From Glutamicibacter arilaitensis Re117 (GTDB lineage: Bacteria > Actinomycetota > Actinomycetes > Actinomycetales > Micrococcaceae): a stretch of DNA of 64,000 bases. The stretch spans positions 682,001 through 746,000 of the forward strand of contig NC_014550.1 in the NCBI RefSeq assembly GCF_000197735.1. The letters run 5' to 3'. Below the pieces are notes generated by a model. The model saw only the letters and a list, made by a program, of their open reading frames with translations, had not been told where the DNA came from and searched no databases. The position numbers and the translations under genes are program-made. Shown here in pieces: positions 28,015-37,372 of the stretch; within the stretch, counting starts at the first letter, position 1; every line of letters starts with the position of its first letter.

Positions 28015-28392
28015 GGGCGATGGCCTTCCAAGCAGGGAACGGATGCGCCGCTTGCGAGGATAAGGCCCCGGAACCGGCAAGGTATTCGTTAAACCATACG
28101 GTGGCTATCTATGCGCCTTCTTGGAAAGTGCGCGGCGCTTAATTCTTCGATTCAGGTCGCGCTGGGGCCCTGCAGGGAAGGGATGCTGCAGGAGCCCAGG
28201 GAGCGTCGACTGCACAAAGGCGCGTCAAAAAGCTGAACTGACGGGGCAGGAGAGCGCATGTTCCAGTTCGGAACCCTGCTGGCCCAAGCCGATAGGGCTA
28301 ATTCCCGGCCTCGACGCACCGTGCCGGTGGCCATGGACGCGGTGAGATGAACATCGCAGGCAAATTGGCCTTGCTGGTGCCTTGGCTGAAGC
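28015..28392. other. intergenic stretch without a recognisable gene
   Basis: No coding pattern, repeat or strong hairpin was recognised between the deaminase start and the GntR stop. Open frames here have no family-like sequence. Confidence 0.5.
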
Positions 28393-29070
28393 TCAGGAAG
28401 AACGCTGGTGAATATGGCTGAGCAATTCGGCTTCAGCGGTATCGAGGTAGCTGCGCAGGGTTTCGGCAGCTTCCATCCGCTTGCCATCGCGCAATAGCGC
28501 GAGCAAGGTGGCATTGCGCTCTACATAGTGCGAATGGAAATCCGGGGCATCGCTCATGGCATGGAAGACCAGGCGCATGCGAGCCAGCACCCGACCCATG
28601 AGTTCCTGGAGAAGCGCGCTGTGCGAGGAACGCACCAGCTGCTTGTGGAAGTCCTGGTTGGCGCTGGCCATGCGCGCCACGTCGCCGGCCGCGAGCCCGG
28701 CCCGCGCCTGGGCGATGATCCGCTCCAGCGCTTCCAGGTCCAGCTCCGGGCCCCAGGCCAGGCATGCCGGCTCGATGGTCCGGCGGACCGCATAGATTTC
28801 ACGCACGTCATCGGCGTCAGGGGAGGCGACAAAGACCCCGCGGTTGGGGATGCGGGTGATGATCAGTTCGCTGTTGAGCAGGGTGAAGCTTTCGCGCAGG
28901 GTATTGCGCGAAAGCCCCAGGGATTCGGCCAAGGCCTGTTCGGAGAGCTTGTCGCCAGGCAGCAGTTCGCCTTCGGCAATACGCCGGCGCAGCTCATCGG
29001 CAGCCCACACGCCGCTATGCGCGTGCGGTGCTTTAGCTGGGCGGGCGGCGGTAGTGCTGGTGGCATCCAT
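28393..29070 (-). CDS. GntR family regulator, FCD (FadR) type
   Basis: A 225-residue regulator. The winged helix spans about residues 20-82 (ADELRRRIAEGELLPGDKLSEQ, ALAESLGLSRNTLRESF), followed by an all-helical FCD domain with metal-site-type His residues (DFHKQLVRSSH; DAPDFHSHY). It is encoded in the minus-strand arm of the 5-oxoproline locus, 52 bases after the biotin carboxylase gene. The TTGTTCAACAA palindromes upstream of both arms are its probable sites. Confidence 0.88.
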   Translation of the reverse strand: MDATSTTAARPAKAPHAHSGVWAADELRRRIAEGELLPGDKLSEQALAESLGLSRNTLRESFTLLNSELIITRIPNRGVFVASPDADDVREIYAVRRTIEPACLAWGPELDLEALERIIAQARAGLAAGDVARMASANQDFHKQLVRSSHSALLQELMGRVLARMRLVFHAMSDAPDFHSHYVERNATLLALLRDGKRMEAAETLRSYLDTAEAELLSHIHQRSS

Positions 29071-29122
29071 GCTTCCAATTTATCCCATCTGCCCTGCGGT
29101 TTTATCCGCCAGGGCGGCGATG

Positions 29123-30862
29123 CTAATTGATTGTGCCCAAGGTATCGCCGCGACGAACTCCGGTACCCACGCTGATGCTGGCCGCAGTGAATATTCCGGC
29201 ACGGTGTGCGGTAACAGGGGATTCCATCTTCATGGCCTCGATAATGGCCACGCTCTGGCCGGCTTCCACGCTTTGCCCGTCTTCCACGGTGAAGCGCACC
29301 AGGTTGCCGTCCATGCTGCTCTGCACCGCGGAGGCATCTTGTTCGCCAGCCTCTTCGCCCTGCGCGGCGGCAGCCGCTCCAGCGCCCGAGGAGTTGCGCA
29401 GCGCATTGGTCATCGCCGCTGGCAGTCCCAGCTGCACGGCCTTGCCATCGAGTTCGATGGTGATCGTTTCGCGGCTGGTGTCGCGCTGGTCCAGATCCAT
29501 GTCATCGCTGCCTTCCACCTCGTTGAGGAACTCGTCCTCGATCCAGGTGGTGTACACGCCCAGGGACTGGCCTGTGAACGCCTCATGATTGATGATGCTG
29601 CGGTGGAAGGGCAATACCGTGGGGACCCCGGCGATGTTGATTTCTTCCAGTGCCAGACGGGCCCGGCGCAAGGCCTGGTCGCGGTCCGCGCCGCGCACAA
29701 TCAGCTTCGCGATCATCGAATCGTAGAACGGCGGAATGATCGATCCGCTGCGCACACCGGTATCCACACGCACCCCGGCACCGGTGGGAGCCTCGAAGCG
29801 TTCGATGGTGCCCGGTGCTGGAAGGAAGCCGCGGGCCGGATCCTCGGCATTGATGCGGAATTCGAAGGCGTGGCCGGTTGGCTTCGGGTCTTCGCTCAGC
29901 GATAGCGGCAGCCCATCGGCAATGCGGAACTGCTCGGCAACCAGATCCACGCCGGCGGTTTCCTCCGTGATCGGGTGCTCCACCTGCAGGCGGGTGTTCA
30001 CTTCCAGGAAGGAGATCAGCCCGTCCTGGGCCACCAAGTACTCCACGGTACCGGCGCCCACATAGCCCGCTTCCTTGCAGATGGCTCGCGCCGATTCGTG
30101 GATGCGGGTGCGCTGCTCGTCGCTCAAGAATGGTGCAGGAGCTTCTTCGACGAGCTTCTGGTGGCGGCGCTGCAGCGAGCAGTCGCGGGTGCCGATGACC
30201 ACGACGTTGCCGTGGGTGTCGGCGAGGACCTGGGCTTCGACGTGGCGCGGCTTGGACAGGAAACGCTCCACGAAGCATTCGCCGCGGCCGAAAGCCACGG
30301 TGGCTTCGCGGGTGGCGGATTCGAAGGACTCGGCGATGTCATCCATCGAGTGGGCGATCTTGATGCCGCGTCCGCCGCCGCCGAAGGCAGCCTTGATGGC
30401 CACCGGCACACCGTATTCCTCGGCGAAGGCGCGCACTTCGGCGGCATCCTTGACCGGTCCGTCGGTGCCCGGGGCCAGCGGAGCGCCGGCGCGGACCGCG
30501 ATCTGGCGCGCGGTGACCTTGTTGCCCAGGGCTTCGATGGCTTCAGGCGAGGGGCCGATCCAGCTCATGCCGGCATCGATGACGGCCTGGGCGAAGCTGG
30601 CATTCTCCGAAAGGAAGCCGTAGCCCGGGTGCACCGCATCGGCGCCGGAGTGCTTGGCGATCTGGATGATCTTCTCGATGTTCAGGTAGGTGTCGGCGCC
30701 GGTGGAACCATGCAGCGGGTACGCTTCATCGGCGCGGCGCACGTGCAGCGCGTCGGCATCCGGATCCGAGTAGATGGCGACCGAAGCGATGTTCGCGTCG
30801 GTGGCTGCCCGGGCAATGCGGACCGCGATTTCGCCTCGGTTGGCGATGAGAACTTTTTTCAT
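29123..30862 (-). CDS. biotin carboxylase-BCCP fusion
   Basis: A 579-residue protein. Residues 1-450 are a biotin carboxylase: [18 protein letters not shown]-grasp Gly loop [22 protein letters not shown] and [16 protein letters not shown] linker leads to a biotinyl domain ending at the biotinylation motif EAMKMES (Lys near 545). It carboxylates biotin using ATP and bicarbonate. No acyl-CoA carboxyltransferase is adjacent; the only carboxyltransferase-like partner is the KipI-KipA fusion 8 bases upstream, so the pair resembles a split urea-carboxylase-like enzyme. Confidence 0.93.
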   Translation of the reverse strand: MKKVLIANRGEIAVRIARAATDANIASVAIYSDPDADALHVRRADEAYPLHGSTGADTYLNIEKIIQIAKHSGADAVHPGYGFLSENASFAQAVIDAGMSWIGPSPEAIEALGNKVTARQIAVRAGAPLAPGTDGPVKDAAEVRAFAEEYGVPVAIKAAFGGGGRGIKIAHSMDDIAESFESATREATVAFGRGECFVERFLSKPRHVEAQVLADTHGNVVVIGTRDCSLQRRHQKLVEEAPAPFLSDEQRTRIHESARAICKEAGYVGAGTVEYLVAQDGLISFLEVNTRLQVEHPITEETAGVDLVAEQFRIADGLPLSLSEDPKPTGHAFEFRINAEDPARGFLPAPGTIERFEAPTGAGVRVDTGVRSGSIIPPFYDSMIAKLIVRGADRDQALRRARLALEEINIAGVPTVLPFHRSIINHEAFTGQSLGVYTTWIEDEFLNEVEGSDDMDLDQRDTSRETITIELDGKAVQLGLPAAMTNALRNSSGAGAAAAAQGEEAGEQDASAVQSSMDGNLVRFTVEDGQSVEAGQSVAIIEAMKMESPVTAHRAGIFTAASISVGTGVRRGDTLGTIN

Positions 30863-30870
30863 GACAATCC

Positions 30871-32475
30871 TTAGGCTTCAGCGGCCGGTTGGCCGGCAGC
30901 GGGATGGAGGAGAAATCGAATGCTGCTTCCCGGGGGAAGCTGCGCGGCTGCGCTCAAGTCTTCGGCGATGACGGTGGCGATCACCGGATAGCCGCCGGTC
31001 ACCGGATGATCGGCGAGGAACAGTACCGGCAAGCCGGAGGGCGGGACCTGCAGCGAGCCTCGGGCCACGCCTTCGCTGGCCAGCTCGCCTGCGCGGATGC
31101 GCTGCAGCGGTTGCGCGCCGGTGCCCAGGCGCACGCCAACGCGGTTGGACTCGCTGGTCGCTTCCCACACCTGGCCGGTCAGCTGGGCCAGTCCTGCCGG
31201 GCCGAACCAGTCAGCGCGCGGACCGGCCAGCACCCGCAGCGTGTACACTCCCTGGGCATCGGGGACCGGAAGCGTGCTGGGCAGGGAATTGCCGACGATG
31301 TGCCCGATGCGCGGACGCTGTACCGGAAGCACGCCACCGGATGCCAGCGGCGCCGGGCCCACCCCGGAGAGGGTGTCGGTGGACAGCGAGCCGAGGACCG
31401 GTTCAAGCCCGATCTGCCCGCGCACCGCCAGATAGCTGCGCAACCCGCGGCCGCCCGAGGTGACCGTGAGGCGCTCGCCGTGCAGCAGGGCGAAGGGCGT
31501 ATTGCCCGCGACCTGGCGTTCGGTGCGCACTTCATCGTCGGCGGCCGGGGTGATCCACAGGTCGGCTTCGGCACCGGTATGAGCCAGCACCTGGTCCTGC
31601 TCGGCTTCGAGCGTGATGCGGCTGCCCAGGTTCTCGATGACTGCGTGGTTGACCGGGTTGCCCACCAGGCGGTTAGCCTGGTGGAAGGCTGCTGGGTCAG
31701 CCGCGCCGGCCACGCCGACGCCGAGATTGCCGTAGCCGATGCGCCCGGCATCCTGCAAGAGCGACTGCAGGCCGGAATCGATGATGCGCAGTGCGCTGCT
31801 TCCGTCCGCGGCGGGCTGCGCTGGCGCGGACGCGGGGGTTTCGCGTACCGCGATCTTCTGCATGGCAGGGGTGAACTTCACGGTGTCCTGCGGGCGGATC
31901 AGCGCCGGGTTCTCGCGCTCCAGGTCCCACATCTGCACGTCGGTATGCCCGATCAGCTGCCAGCCGCCGGGGGACTGGCGCGGGTAGACGGCCGAGTACT
32001 CGCCGGCGAGCGCGACAGCACCGGCTGGCACCTTGGTGCGCGGTGTTTCGCGGCGCGGCACGTTCAGCTGCTGGTTCTGGCCAAGCAGGTAGGCGAAGCC
32101 CGGGGCGAAGCCGTCGAACACCGCACGCCAGGCCTGGGTGCTGTGCGCGGTGATGACCGCATCAATGCTCAGCCCAGTCAGCTCGGCGACGGCAGCGAGA
32201 TCTTCGCCGTCGTAGTGCACGGGAACGTCAACGACCTTGCCGATGGTTTCAGCCGCCGTGCCGAAAGCCAAGGTAGGCAGCAGGGTGCGGGCACGCTGGG
32301 CTTGTTCGGCATTGGAGAATTTGAGCAGTACGGTCTGTGCCGCGGCCAGCAGGTCGCGTTGGCCCTCCAAAGGGGACGCTTCCAAGGCAGCGTTCAGTGC
32401 GAGCACCGCATCCAGAGAGTCGAGGTCGACGAGCAGGTCGTGGGAGCCGGCGTGGTGGATGGCGCGGATGCTCAC
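30871..32475 (-). CDS. KipI-KipA (PxpB-PxpC) fusion
   Basis: A 534-residue fusion. Residues 1-205 are KipI/PxpB (AHS1-type; [13 protein letters not shown], then [20 protein letters not shown]), and residues 225-525 are KipA/PxpC (AHS2-type; [36 protein letters not shown]). In E. coli the separate proteins form ATP-dependent 5-oxoprolinase with PxpA; the same fold is the carboxyltransferase domain of urea carboxylase. Its ATGA start overlaps the end of pxpA by 4 bases, so the two are translationally coupled. Confidence 0.88.
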   Translation of the reverse strand: MSIRAIHHAGSHDLLVDLDSLDAVLALNAALEASPLEGQRDLLAAAQTVLLKFSNAEQAQRARTLLPTLAFGTAAETIGKVVDVPVHYDGEDLAAVAELTGLSIDAVITAHSTQAWRAVFDGFAPGFAYLLGQNQQLNVPRRETPRTKVPAGAVALAGEYSAVYPRQSPGGWQLIGHTDVQMWDLERENPALIRPQDTVKFTPAMQKIAVRETPASAPAQPAADGSSALRIIDSGLQSLLQDAGRIGYGNLGVGVAGAADPAAFHQANRLVGNPVNHAVIENLGSRITLEAEQDQVLAHTGAEADLWITPAADDEVRTERQVAGNTPFALLHGERLTVTSGGRGLRSYLAVRGQIGLEPVLGSLSTDTLSGVGPAPLASGGVLPVQRPRIGHIVGNSLPSTLPVPDAQGVYTLRVLAGPRADWFGPAGLAQLTGQVWEATSESNRVGVRLGTGAQPLQRIRAGELASEGVARGSLQVPPSGLPVLFLADHPVTGGYPVIATVIAEDLSAAAQLPPGSSIRFLLHPAAGQPAAEA

Positions 32476-33230
32476 GCGAAGCTCCGGATCTGCACGCCGG
32501 CATGTTCCAGTCCTGCGCGCACGGCGCTGGCCATGGCCACTGCACCGGCAGTATCGCCGTGCAGGCAGATGCTCTCGGCTTCCATCTTGATGGTGCTGCC
32601 GTCCACGGCAACAATGGTGCCTTCGGTGGCCAGCCGGACCATGTTCTCGGTGACCTGCGCGGGGTCGTGCAATACGGCGTTGGATTCGCGGCGGGAGACC
32701 AGGGTGCCCTCGGGGGTGTAGTTGCGGTCGGCGAAGGCTTCTGCGACGCCGCGCAGGCCAGCGGCTTCGGCCTTTTGCAGGGCGACAGAACCTGGCAGCA
32801 GCAGGACCGGCAGGTCGGCGCCGAAGGCCTTGATGGCATCGATGACGGCCTGGGCATGCACCTGGTGGTGCACGATGGTGTTGTACAGGGCGCCGTGCGG
32901 CTTGACGTACTTGATTTCGCTGCCTGCGGCGCGTGCCAGGGCTTGCAGGGCTCCAAGCTGGTAGAGCACGTCATCGGCCAATTCGGTGGCCGAGCAGTCC
33001 AGGAAGCGGCGGCCGAAACCGGCTAAGTCGCGGTAGCCGACGTGGGCTCCGATGGTGACATTGGCGCTGACGGCATCGCGGCAGGTCTGGGCGATGGTGC
33101 TGGGGTCTCCGGCATGGAAGCCGCAGGCGACGTTGGCTGAGGAAACGGAGGTGAAGATGGCGGCGTCATCGCCCATCTTCCAGTTGCCGAACGACTCGCC
33201 TACGTCTGAGTTCAGGTCGATGAATGCCAT
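32472..33230 (-). CDS. pxpA: 5-oxoprolinase subunit A (LamB/YcsF family)
   Basis: A 252-residue TIM-barrel-like deacetylase-fold protein. Signatures are [12 protein letters not shown] at the start, [31 protein letters not shown] and VKPHGALYN. PxpA is the subunit that, with PxpB and PxpC, hydrolyses 5-oxo-L-proline to glutamate using ATP. It is the first gene of the minus-strand operon pxpA, kipI-kipA, biotin carboxylase, gntR. An operator-like TTGTTCAACAA lies about 56 bases upstream. Confidence 0.94.
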   Translation of the reverse strand: MAFIDLNSDVGESFGNWKMGDDAAIFTSVSSANVACGFHAGDPSTIAQTCRDAVSANVTIGAHVGYRDLAGFGRRFLDCSATELADDVLYQLGALQALARAAGSEIKYVKPHGALYNTIVHHQVHAQAVIDAIKAFGADLPVLLLPGSVALQKAEAAGLRGVAEAFADRNYTPEGTLVSRRESNAVLHDPAQVTENMVRLATEGTIVAVDGSTIKMEAESICLHGDTAGAVAMASAVRAGLEHAGVQIRSFA

Positions 33231-33285
33231 TGTGATCCCCGTCTCGTGAAAATGCCTTGGTAAAAGAATGCCTTACTTTCCCCAA

Positions 33286-33296
33286 TTGTTCAACAA
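33286..33296 (-). promoter_or_regulatory. TTGTTCAACAA operator upstream of pxpA
   Basis: This is the third copy of the palindrome found twice upstream of the NRAMP-like gene. It lies in the pxpA promoter region. Confidence 0.7.
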
Positions 33297-33370
33297 TCCT
33301 AGGGGAGGAAGTCTTGGCAAGCGCTCTCACCCGGTGGCTGACTGCCCGGATCGGCTCAGGCAACGGCAAA

Positions 33371-33409
33371 GCCCGGGGCGGGAATTCACGCGGAATTCCG
33401 GCCCCGGGC
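33371..33409 (-). terminator. terminator after small acidic protein gene
   Basis: Stem GCCCGGGGC (33371-33379) pairs with 33401-33409, with an inner GGAATTC/GAATTCC helix. On the minus strand it follows the small acidic gene and leads into TTTGCCG. Confidence 0.65.
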
Positions 33410-33437
33410 CTGCGTTATGCGTCAACGGCGGCTGCTA

Positions 33438-33584
33438 TCAGTCTTCGTTGTCGCCATCTTCTTCATGTCCAAAGGGAATCGGCGCGTTCTGCGCCTCGTC
33501 TGGATCTGGTACCTCGGTGTTCTTGCCGTGGGGATTCGGCGACTTGTCCGGACCAGTGGTTTCGTCGTGATGTTCCGCTGCCAT
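33438..33584 (-). CDS. small acidic hypothetical protein (48 aa)
   Basis: The 48-residue frame begins MAAEHHDETTGPDK and continues through NPHGKNTEVPDPDE and NAPIPFGHEED. It is strongly acidic, rich in Pro and His, without hydrophobic segments, and probably disordered. AAGGA lies five to six bases before the ATG, and a hairpin terminator follows the stop. These three signs support a real gene despite its size. No family or function is recognised. It lies between fhs and the pxpA promoter. Confidence 0.6.
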   Translation of the reverse strand: MAAEHHDETTGPDKSPNPHGKNTEVPDPDEAQNAPIPFGHEEDGDNED

Positions 33585-33745
33585 GATTCCTTCCCTTCAT
33601 CAGTACTAGATTTTCTCAAGCCAGCTAATAATTGCTGCTTGCCCACAGCCTAGCGGTGATTGCATGCAAACTCCGGAGGATTCAGCGAACTATCATGTTC
33701 GCCCGCCGTGGAATCGCAATCAGCAGCCGGGCTGACACCGCGATC

Positions 33746-35428
33746 CTAGGACAAGCCCACGGCATTGCCCTGCTCATCGACATCCATGTGCATCGCCGCA
33801 GGCAGCTTCGGAAGCCCCGGCATCGTGGTGAGCGCACCGGTGATGGCGACGATGAAGCCGGCACCGGTTTTCGGAATGATTTCCCGGATCTGCAAGGTGA
33901 ATCCTTCGGCGGAGCCCAGCAGCTGCGGGTCATCTGAGAAGGAGTACTGGGTTTTGGCAATGCATACCGGAAGATCCTCCCACCCGTTGGCGTGGATCTG
34001 CTCCAGCATCAGCTTCGCTCGTGGCGAGTAGTCGACCCCGGCGCCGCCGTAGATTTCCTGGACCAGCATCAGGATCTTCTGTTCAACGGGAAGTTCCAGT
34101 GCGTAGAGCGGGGCGAAATTATTGGGCGCTTCGATGGCGCGCAGCACCACGCGAGCCAATTCCTGGGCCCCGGCACCGCCTTGGCCCCAGACATCAGCCA
34201 CGGCGCAGGCGATGCCGTTGGCCGCCGCCCACTGGGTGACCACCTGGAGCTCGGCCTCCGTATCGGCGGTGAACCGGTTGACGCCGATGACCGGTTCGAC
34301 ACCGAATTTGCGCACAATCCCCACGTGCCGGGCCAAATTGGCCAGGCCTGCGTTCACGGCCTCGGTGTTCTGCTGATCCAGCTGGTCCTTGGGTAAACCG
34401 CCATGCATTTTCAGGGCGCGGATCGTGGCGACCACCACCACGGTGGCAGGCGGGCATTCGGCATAGCGGGCCTTGATGTCCATGAACTTCTCGGCGCCCA
34501 GATCCGTGCCGAACCCGGCCTCGGTCACCACGACGTCGGCCAGCGTGCGCGCGGTGTTCGTGGCGATGGCCGAGTTGCAGCCGTGCGCGATATTGGCGAA
34601 CGGGCCGCCATGGATCAGTGCGGGGGTACCGCCAATGCTCTGCACCAGGTTGGGCTTGAGCGCATCCTTGAGCAATAGCGTCATCGCTCCAGCAGCACCC
34701 AAATCATCGACGGTGACCGGCTCCTTGGCATAGGTGTAGCCCAAGGTCATTCGGCCGAGCCTGGCGCGCAGGTCCGCCAACCCGGTGGCCAGGCAGAAGA
34801 CCGCCATCACTTCGGAAGCCGCCGTGATCTCGAAACCTGCATCCCGTGGCATTCCATCGGCTGGCCCGCCCAGTCCAATGACGATATTGCGCAAAGAGCG
34901 GTCGTTCATGTCCATCACGCGCTTGAAAGTAATGCGCCGCGGATCGATGCCCAGCGCATTGCCCTGCTGCAGGTGGTTGTCGATCAATGCCATGAGAAGG
35001 TTATTGGCGCTGGTGATCGCGTGGAAGTCCCCGGTGAAATGCAGGTTGATTTCATCCATGGGCAGTACCTGGGACTGGCCGCCTCCGGTGGCCCCGCCTT
35101 TCATCCCGAAGCTGGGCCCCACCGAGGGTTCGCGCAGTGCGATCATGGTTTTCGTCCCCGCAGCTGCCAGGGCATCGCCCAGGCCCACCACCATGGTGGA
35201 TTTTCCTTCCCCGGCCGGCGTGGGGGACATGCCGCTGACCAGCACTACCTTCCCCATAGGCGCACTGGAATCCAGCAGTGCCGGGTCGATCTTGGCCTTG
35301 TACTTGCCGTAGGGCTCTACTGCTTCCTCGCAGATCCCCGCGGCGGCGGCGATCCGGGATATTGGCTGCAGTGTTGCACGCGCTGCAATTGCTAGATCGC
35401 TCATGTCGGACTCTGGCGTCATTGCCAT
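33746..35428 (-). CDS. fhs: formate--tetrahydrofolate ligase
   Basis: A 560-residue enzyme that makes 10-formyl-THF from formate, THF and ATP. The P-loop is in MSPTPAGEGKSTMVVGLGDAL; other signatures are REPSVGPSFGMKGGATGGG, NLHFTGDFHAIT and FANIAHGCNS. The ATG at 35428 is preferred because GGGGA lies seven bases upstream; the frame extends 28 codons further without family similarity. It supplies one-carbon units for purN and purH, though it is not near them. Confidence 0.96.
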   Translation of the reverse strand: MAMTPESDMSDLAIAARATLQPISRIAAAAGICEEAVEPYGKYKAKIDPALLDSSAPMGKVVLVSGMSPTPAGEGKSTMVVGLGDALAAAGTKTMIALREPSVGPSFGMKGGATGGGQSQVLPMDEINLHFTGDFHAITSANNLLMALIDNHLQQGNALGIDPRRITFKRVMDMNDRSLRNIVIGLGGPADGMPRDAGFEITAASEVMAVFCLATGLADLRARLGRMTLGYTYAKEPVTVDDLGAAGAMTLLLKDALKPNLVQSIGGTPALIHGGPFANIAHGCNSAIATNTARTLADVVVTEAGFGTDLGAEKFMDIKARYAECPPATVVVVATIRALKMHGGLPKDQLDQQNTEAVNAGLANLARHVGIVRKFGVEPVIGVNRFTADTEAELQVVTQWAAANGIACAVADVWGQGGAGAQELARVVLRAIEAPNNFAPLYALELPVEQKILMLVQEIYGGAGVDYSPRAKLMLEQIHANGWEDLPVCIAKTQYSFSDDPQLLGSAEGFTLQIREIIPKTGAGFIVAITGALTTMPGLPKLPAAMHMDVDEQGNAVGLS

Positions 35429-35763
35429 CCTGCGTCCCCTTATCTGGCTGGGCCGGTATCCCGGAAGAATGGGGAAGACCTGAGGTGCTGGAATTCCCCG
35501 ATTGGGCTTCAAGCTACCATCTTGAAGGCGAAGCGAGAAGGCTGCGCTGGGCGGAACTCGTTGGGCAGAACCTGGAATAGTGCCTTGCCGGGAACTGGCT
35601 GGGGCGGCAGCAGCATGGTCCTGAAGCCCGAGCGGAGGAATTCCACTTGGAATTCCTCCGCTCGGGCTGAATGCTGTAATTATCCAGGGCGACTGCCGCT
35701 TTGACGGGCGCCAGCGCCCGGACGAATCCGAGCCTTCAGGGCCAGCATCGCCGGAGCATTGCT
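35429..35763. other. 335-base intergenic region with a long palindrome
   Basis: Apart from the 44-base palindrome at 35625-35668, no gene was recognised between fhs and the DHA2 transporter. Short open frames here look non-coding. Confidence 0.5.
35625..35668 (-). terminator. 44-base near-perfect palindrome, probable terminator
   Basis: Two 21-base arms (35625-35645 and 35648-35668) are exact reverse complements separated by CT. It lies about 95 bases past the DHA2 transporter stop and upstream of fhs. There is no U-run on either side, so termination is likely but not certain. Confidence 0.55.
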
Positions 35764-37224
35764 TCAGTGATTAGCGTGCGAATTCTCGCCCTTGATCATG
35801 AAGGCGAAGACGATCCCGATCGTGGCCAGCACGGCGCCGACGATGAACGAGATATGCGCGCCAGAGAACAAGGCCTCGGCCAGCTCGGACCCGGCGTCCA
35901 GCTGGACCTTTGACAGCAGCGACATCACGGTCACGAAGACCGTGGTGCCGATGGCGCCGCCCAGCTGCTGCGCGGTATTGAAGATCGCCGAACCGTGGCC
36001 GAACAGGCGCGGATCCACCGAAGCCATCGCGGAGGACATCAATCCGGTCATCAGCAGGGCCAAGCCGATGGAGAAGACGATGTGGCAGAGCATGAACATC
36101 CACAGCTCGGTCTGCGCGGTGACAGTGGTGTACATCCACTGACCGGCGGCCAGGAACACGGCGCCGGGGATCAGCACCGGGCGCGGACCGCGCTTGTCGT
36201 AGATCCGCCCGAAAATCGGCGAGGCGATGGCCTGCGCCAGCCCGCCGGGAAGCAGCATGATGCCGATCTGCAGCGAGTCGATGCCCTGGCCGGATTCCAG
36301 CAGGATCGGCACGATCATCAGCGAACCGAGCAGGGTGCCGAAGGCGATCATGATCATCGCTATCGCGAAGCTGAAGCTGCGCGAGGCAAACGGGGCCAGG
36401 TTCAGCAGTTCACGGCCGCTGGCGGCTAATTTGACCTGGCGGATGATGAACAGGGCCAGGGCCACCAGGCCGATGGCGAAGCTGGCGATCATCATTGCGG
36501 AGTTATCTGCGGCATGCTCGATGCTGGAAATGCCGTACACCAGGAACCCGAAAGCCAAGGCGGACAGCAGAACCGAAGCGGAATCCACCTTGATCTTGCG
36601 TGCGGTGGAAGGGATCTTGAAGAAGATGGCGCCCAGTACCAAGACCGCCACGGCGATCGGCAGCATCAAGATAAAGATGTAGTGCCAGTCCAAGGCGTGC
36701 ACGACGGCACCCGAAGCGGTCGGCCCGATGGCCGGGCCCACGCCGATGACGATCGAGTTCAGCCCCATGACGGTGCCGCGCTGGCGGACGGGCACCAGGG
36801 CCAAGGTGGTGGTCATCAGCAGGGGCAGGATGATGGCCGTTCCAACGGCCTGGATGATGCGCGCCAGCAGCAAGAAAGCGAAGCTCGGCGCCAGGACCGC
36901 GATGGCAGTGCCCAGGATGAAGCTGAGGATCGCGAAGAAGAACAGCGACCGGTGCGCGAAGCGCTGCAGCAGGTATCCGGTGGTGGGGATGACTACCGAC
37001 AGGGTCAGGAGGAATCCGGTGGTGAGCCATTGTCCGGTGGATGCCGAAATGGACAGATCCTGCATGATGCCAGGCAGTGCCACGGTGAGCACGGTTTCGT
37101 TCAGGATCATCATGAACGCGGCCAGGGCCAGGGAGGCGATGATGCCGGTCAGGGCTTTGCCGGTGGGCTGCCCGGCGGGCGCGGCTCCTGGCTTTGCGCT
37201 GGTTGCAGCGGGTTTTGTCGTCAT
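35764..37224 (-). CDS. MFS drug efflux transporter, DHA2 (14-TM) family
   Basis: A 486-residue permease with about 14 hydrophobic segments. The DHA2 signatures are SASTGQWLTTGFLLTLSVV, then PTTGYLLQRF early on, and LPLLMTTTLALVPVRQRGTVMG after segment 4. These proteins export toxic compounds by proton antiport. It is divergent from a TetR gene; a 16-bp inverted repeat in the shared promoter is the likely operator, suggesting inducible efflux. Confidence 0.9.
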   Translation of the reverse strand: MTTKPAATSAKPGAAPAGQPTGKALTGIIASLALAAFMMILNETVLTVALPGIMQDLSISASTGQWLTTGFLLTLSVVIPTTGYLLQRFAHRSLFFFAILSFILGTAIAVLAPSFAFLLLARIIQAVGTAIILPLLMTTTLALVPVRQRGTVMGLNSIVIGVGPAIGPTASGAVVHALDWHYIFILMLPIAVAVLVLGAIFFKIPSTARKIKVDSASVLLSALAFGFLVYGISSIEHAADNSAMMIASFAIGLVALALFIIRQVKLAASGRELLNLAPFASRSFSFAIAMIMIAFGTLLGSLMIVPILLESGQGIDSLQIGIMLLPGGLAQAIASPIFGRIYDKRGPRPVLIPGAVFLAAGQWMYTTVTAQTELWMFMLCHIVFSIGLALLMTGLMSSAMASVDPRLFGHGSAIFNTAQQLGGAIGTTVFVTVMSLLSKVQLDAGSELAEALFSGAHISFIVGAVLATIGIVFAFMIKGENSHANH

Positions 37225-37260
37225 GGATTCTTCTTCCTCTGGGGTGCCAACCGCTAAATA

Positions 37261-37310
37261 CTGTCACACTCTGCCACTTTCTCGTAAGCAAATCTGGCAG
37301 ACTGTGACAG
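37261..37310. promoter_or_regulatory. TetR operator between DHA2 transporter and TetR gene
   Basis: Inverted arms CTGTCACACTCTGCCA (37261-37276) and 37295-37310 match at 15 of 16 positions, separated by 18 bases. The site lies in the 148-base divergent promoter. Confidence 0.75.
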
Positions 37311-37372
37311 GAAACAAATTCGGTGGACGTAGCCCGCGCGGCGCGGGCGGCAAGTGATCATTGGAGAGCACC

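Noticed and set aside
30889..32721. 610-codon frame on + opposite the KipI-KipA and pxpA genes
   Set aside because: Spans two well-identified genes on the other strand and shows no family pattern.
33371..33409. Possible recombination site
   Set aside because: The interrupted inverted repeat is better explained as the terminator of the small acidic gene.
35278..35580. 100-codon + frame running from inside fhs into the intergenic region
   Set aside because: The first part is antisense to fhs and the tail has no recognised similarity or ribosome site.
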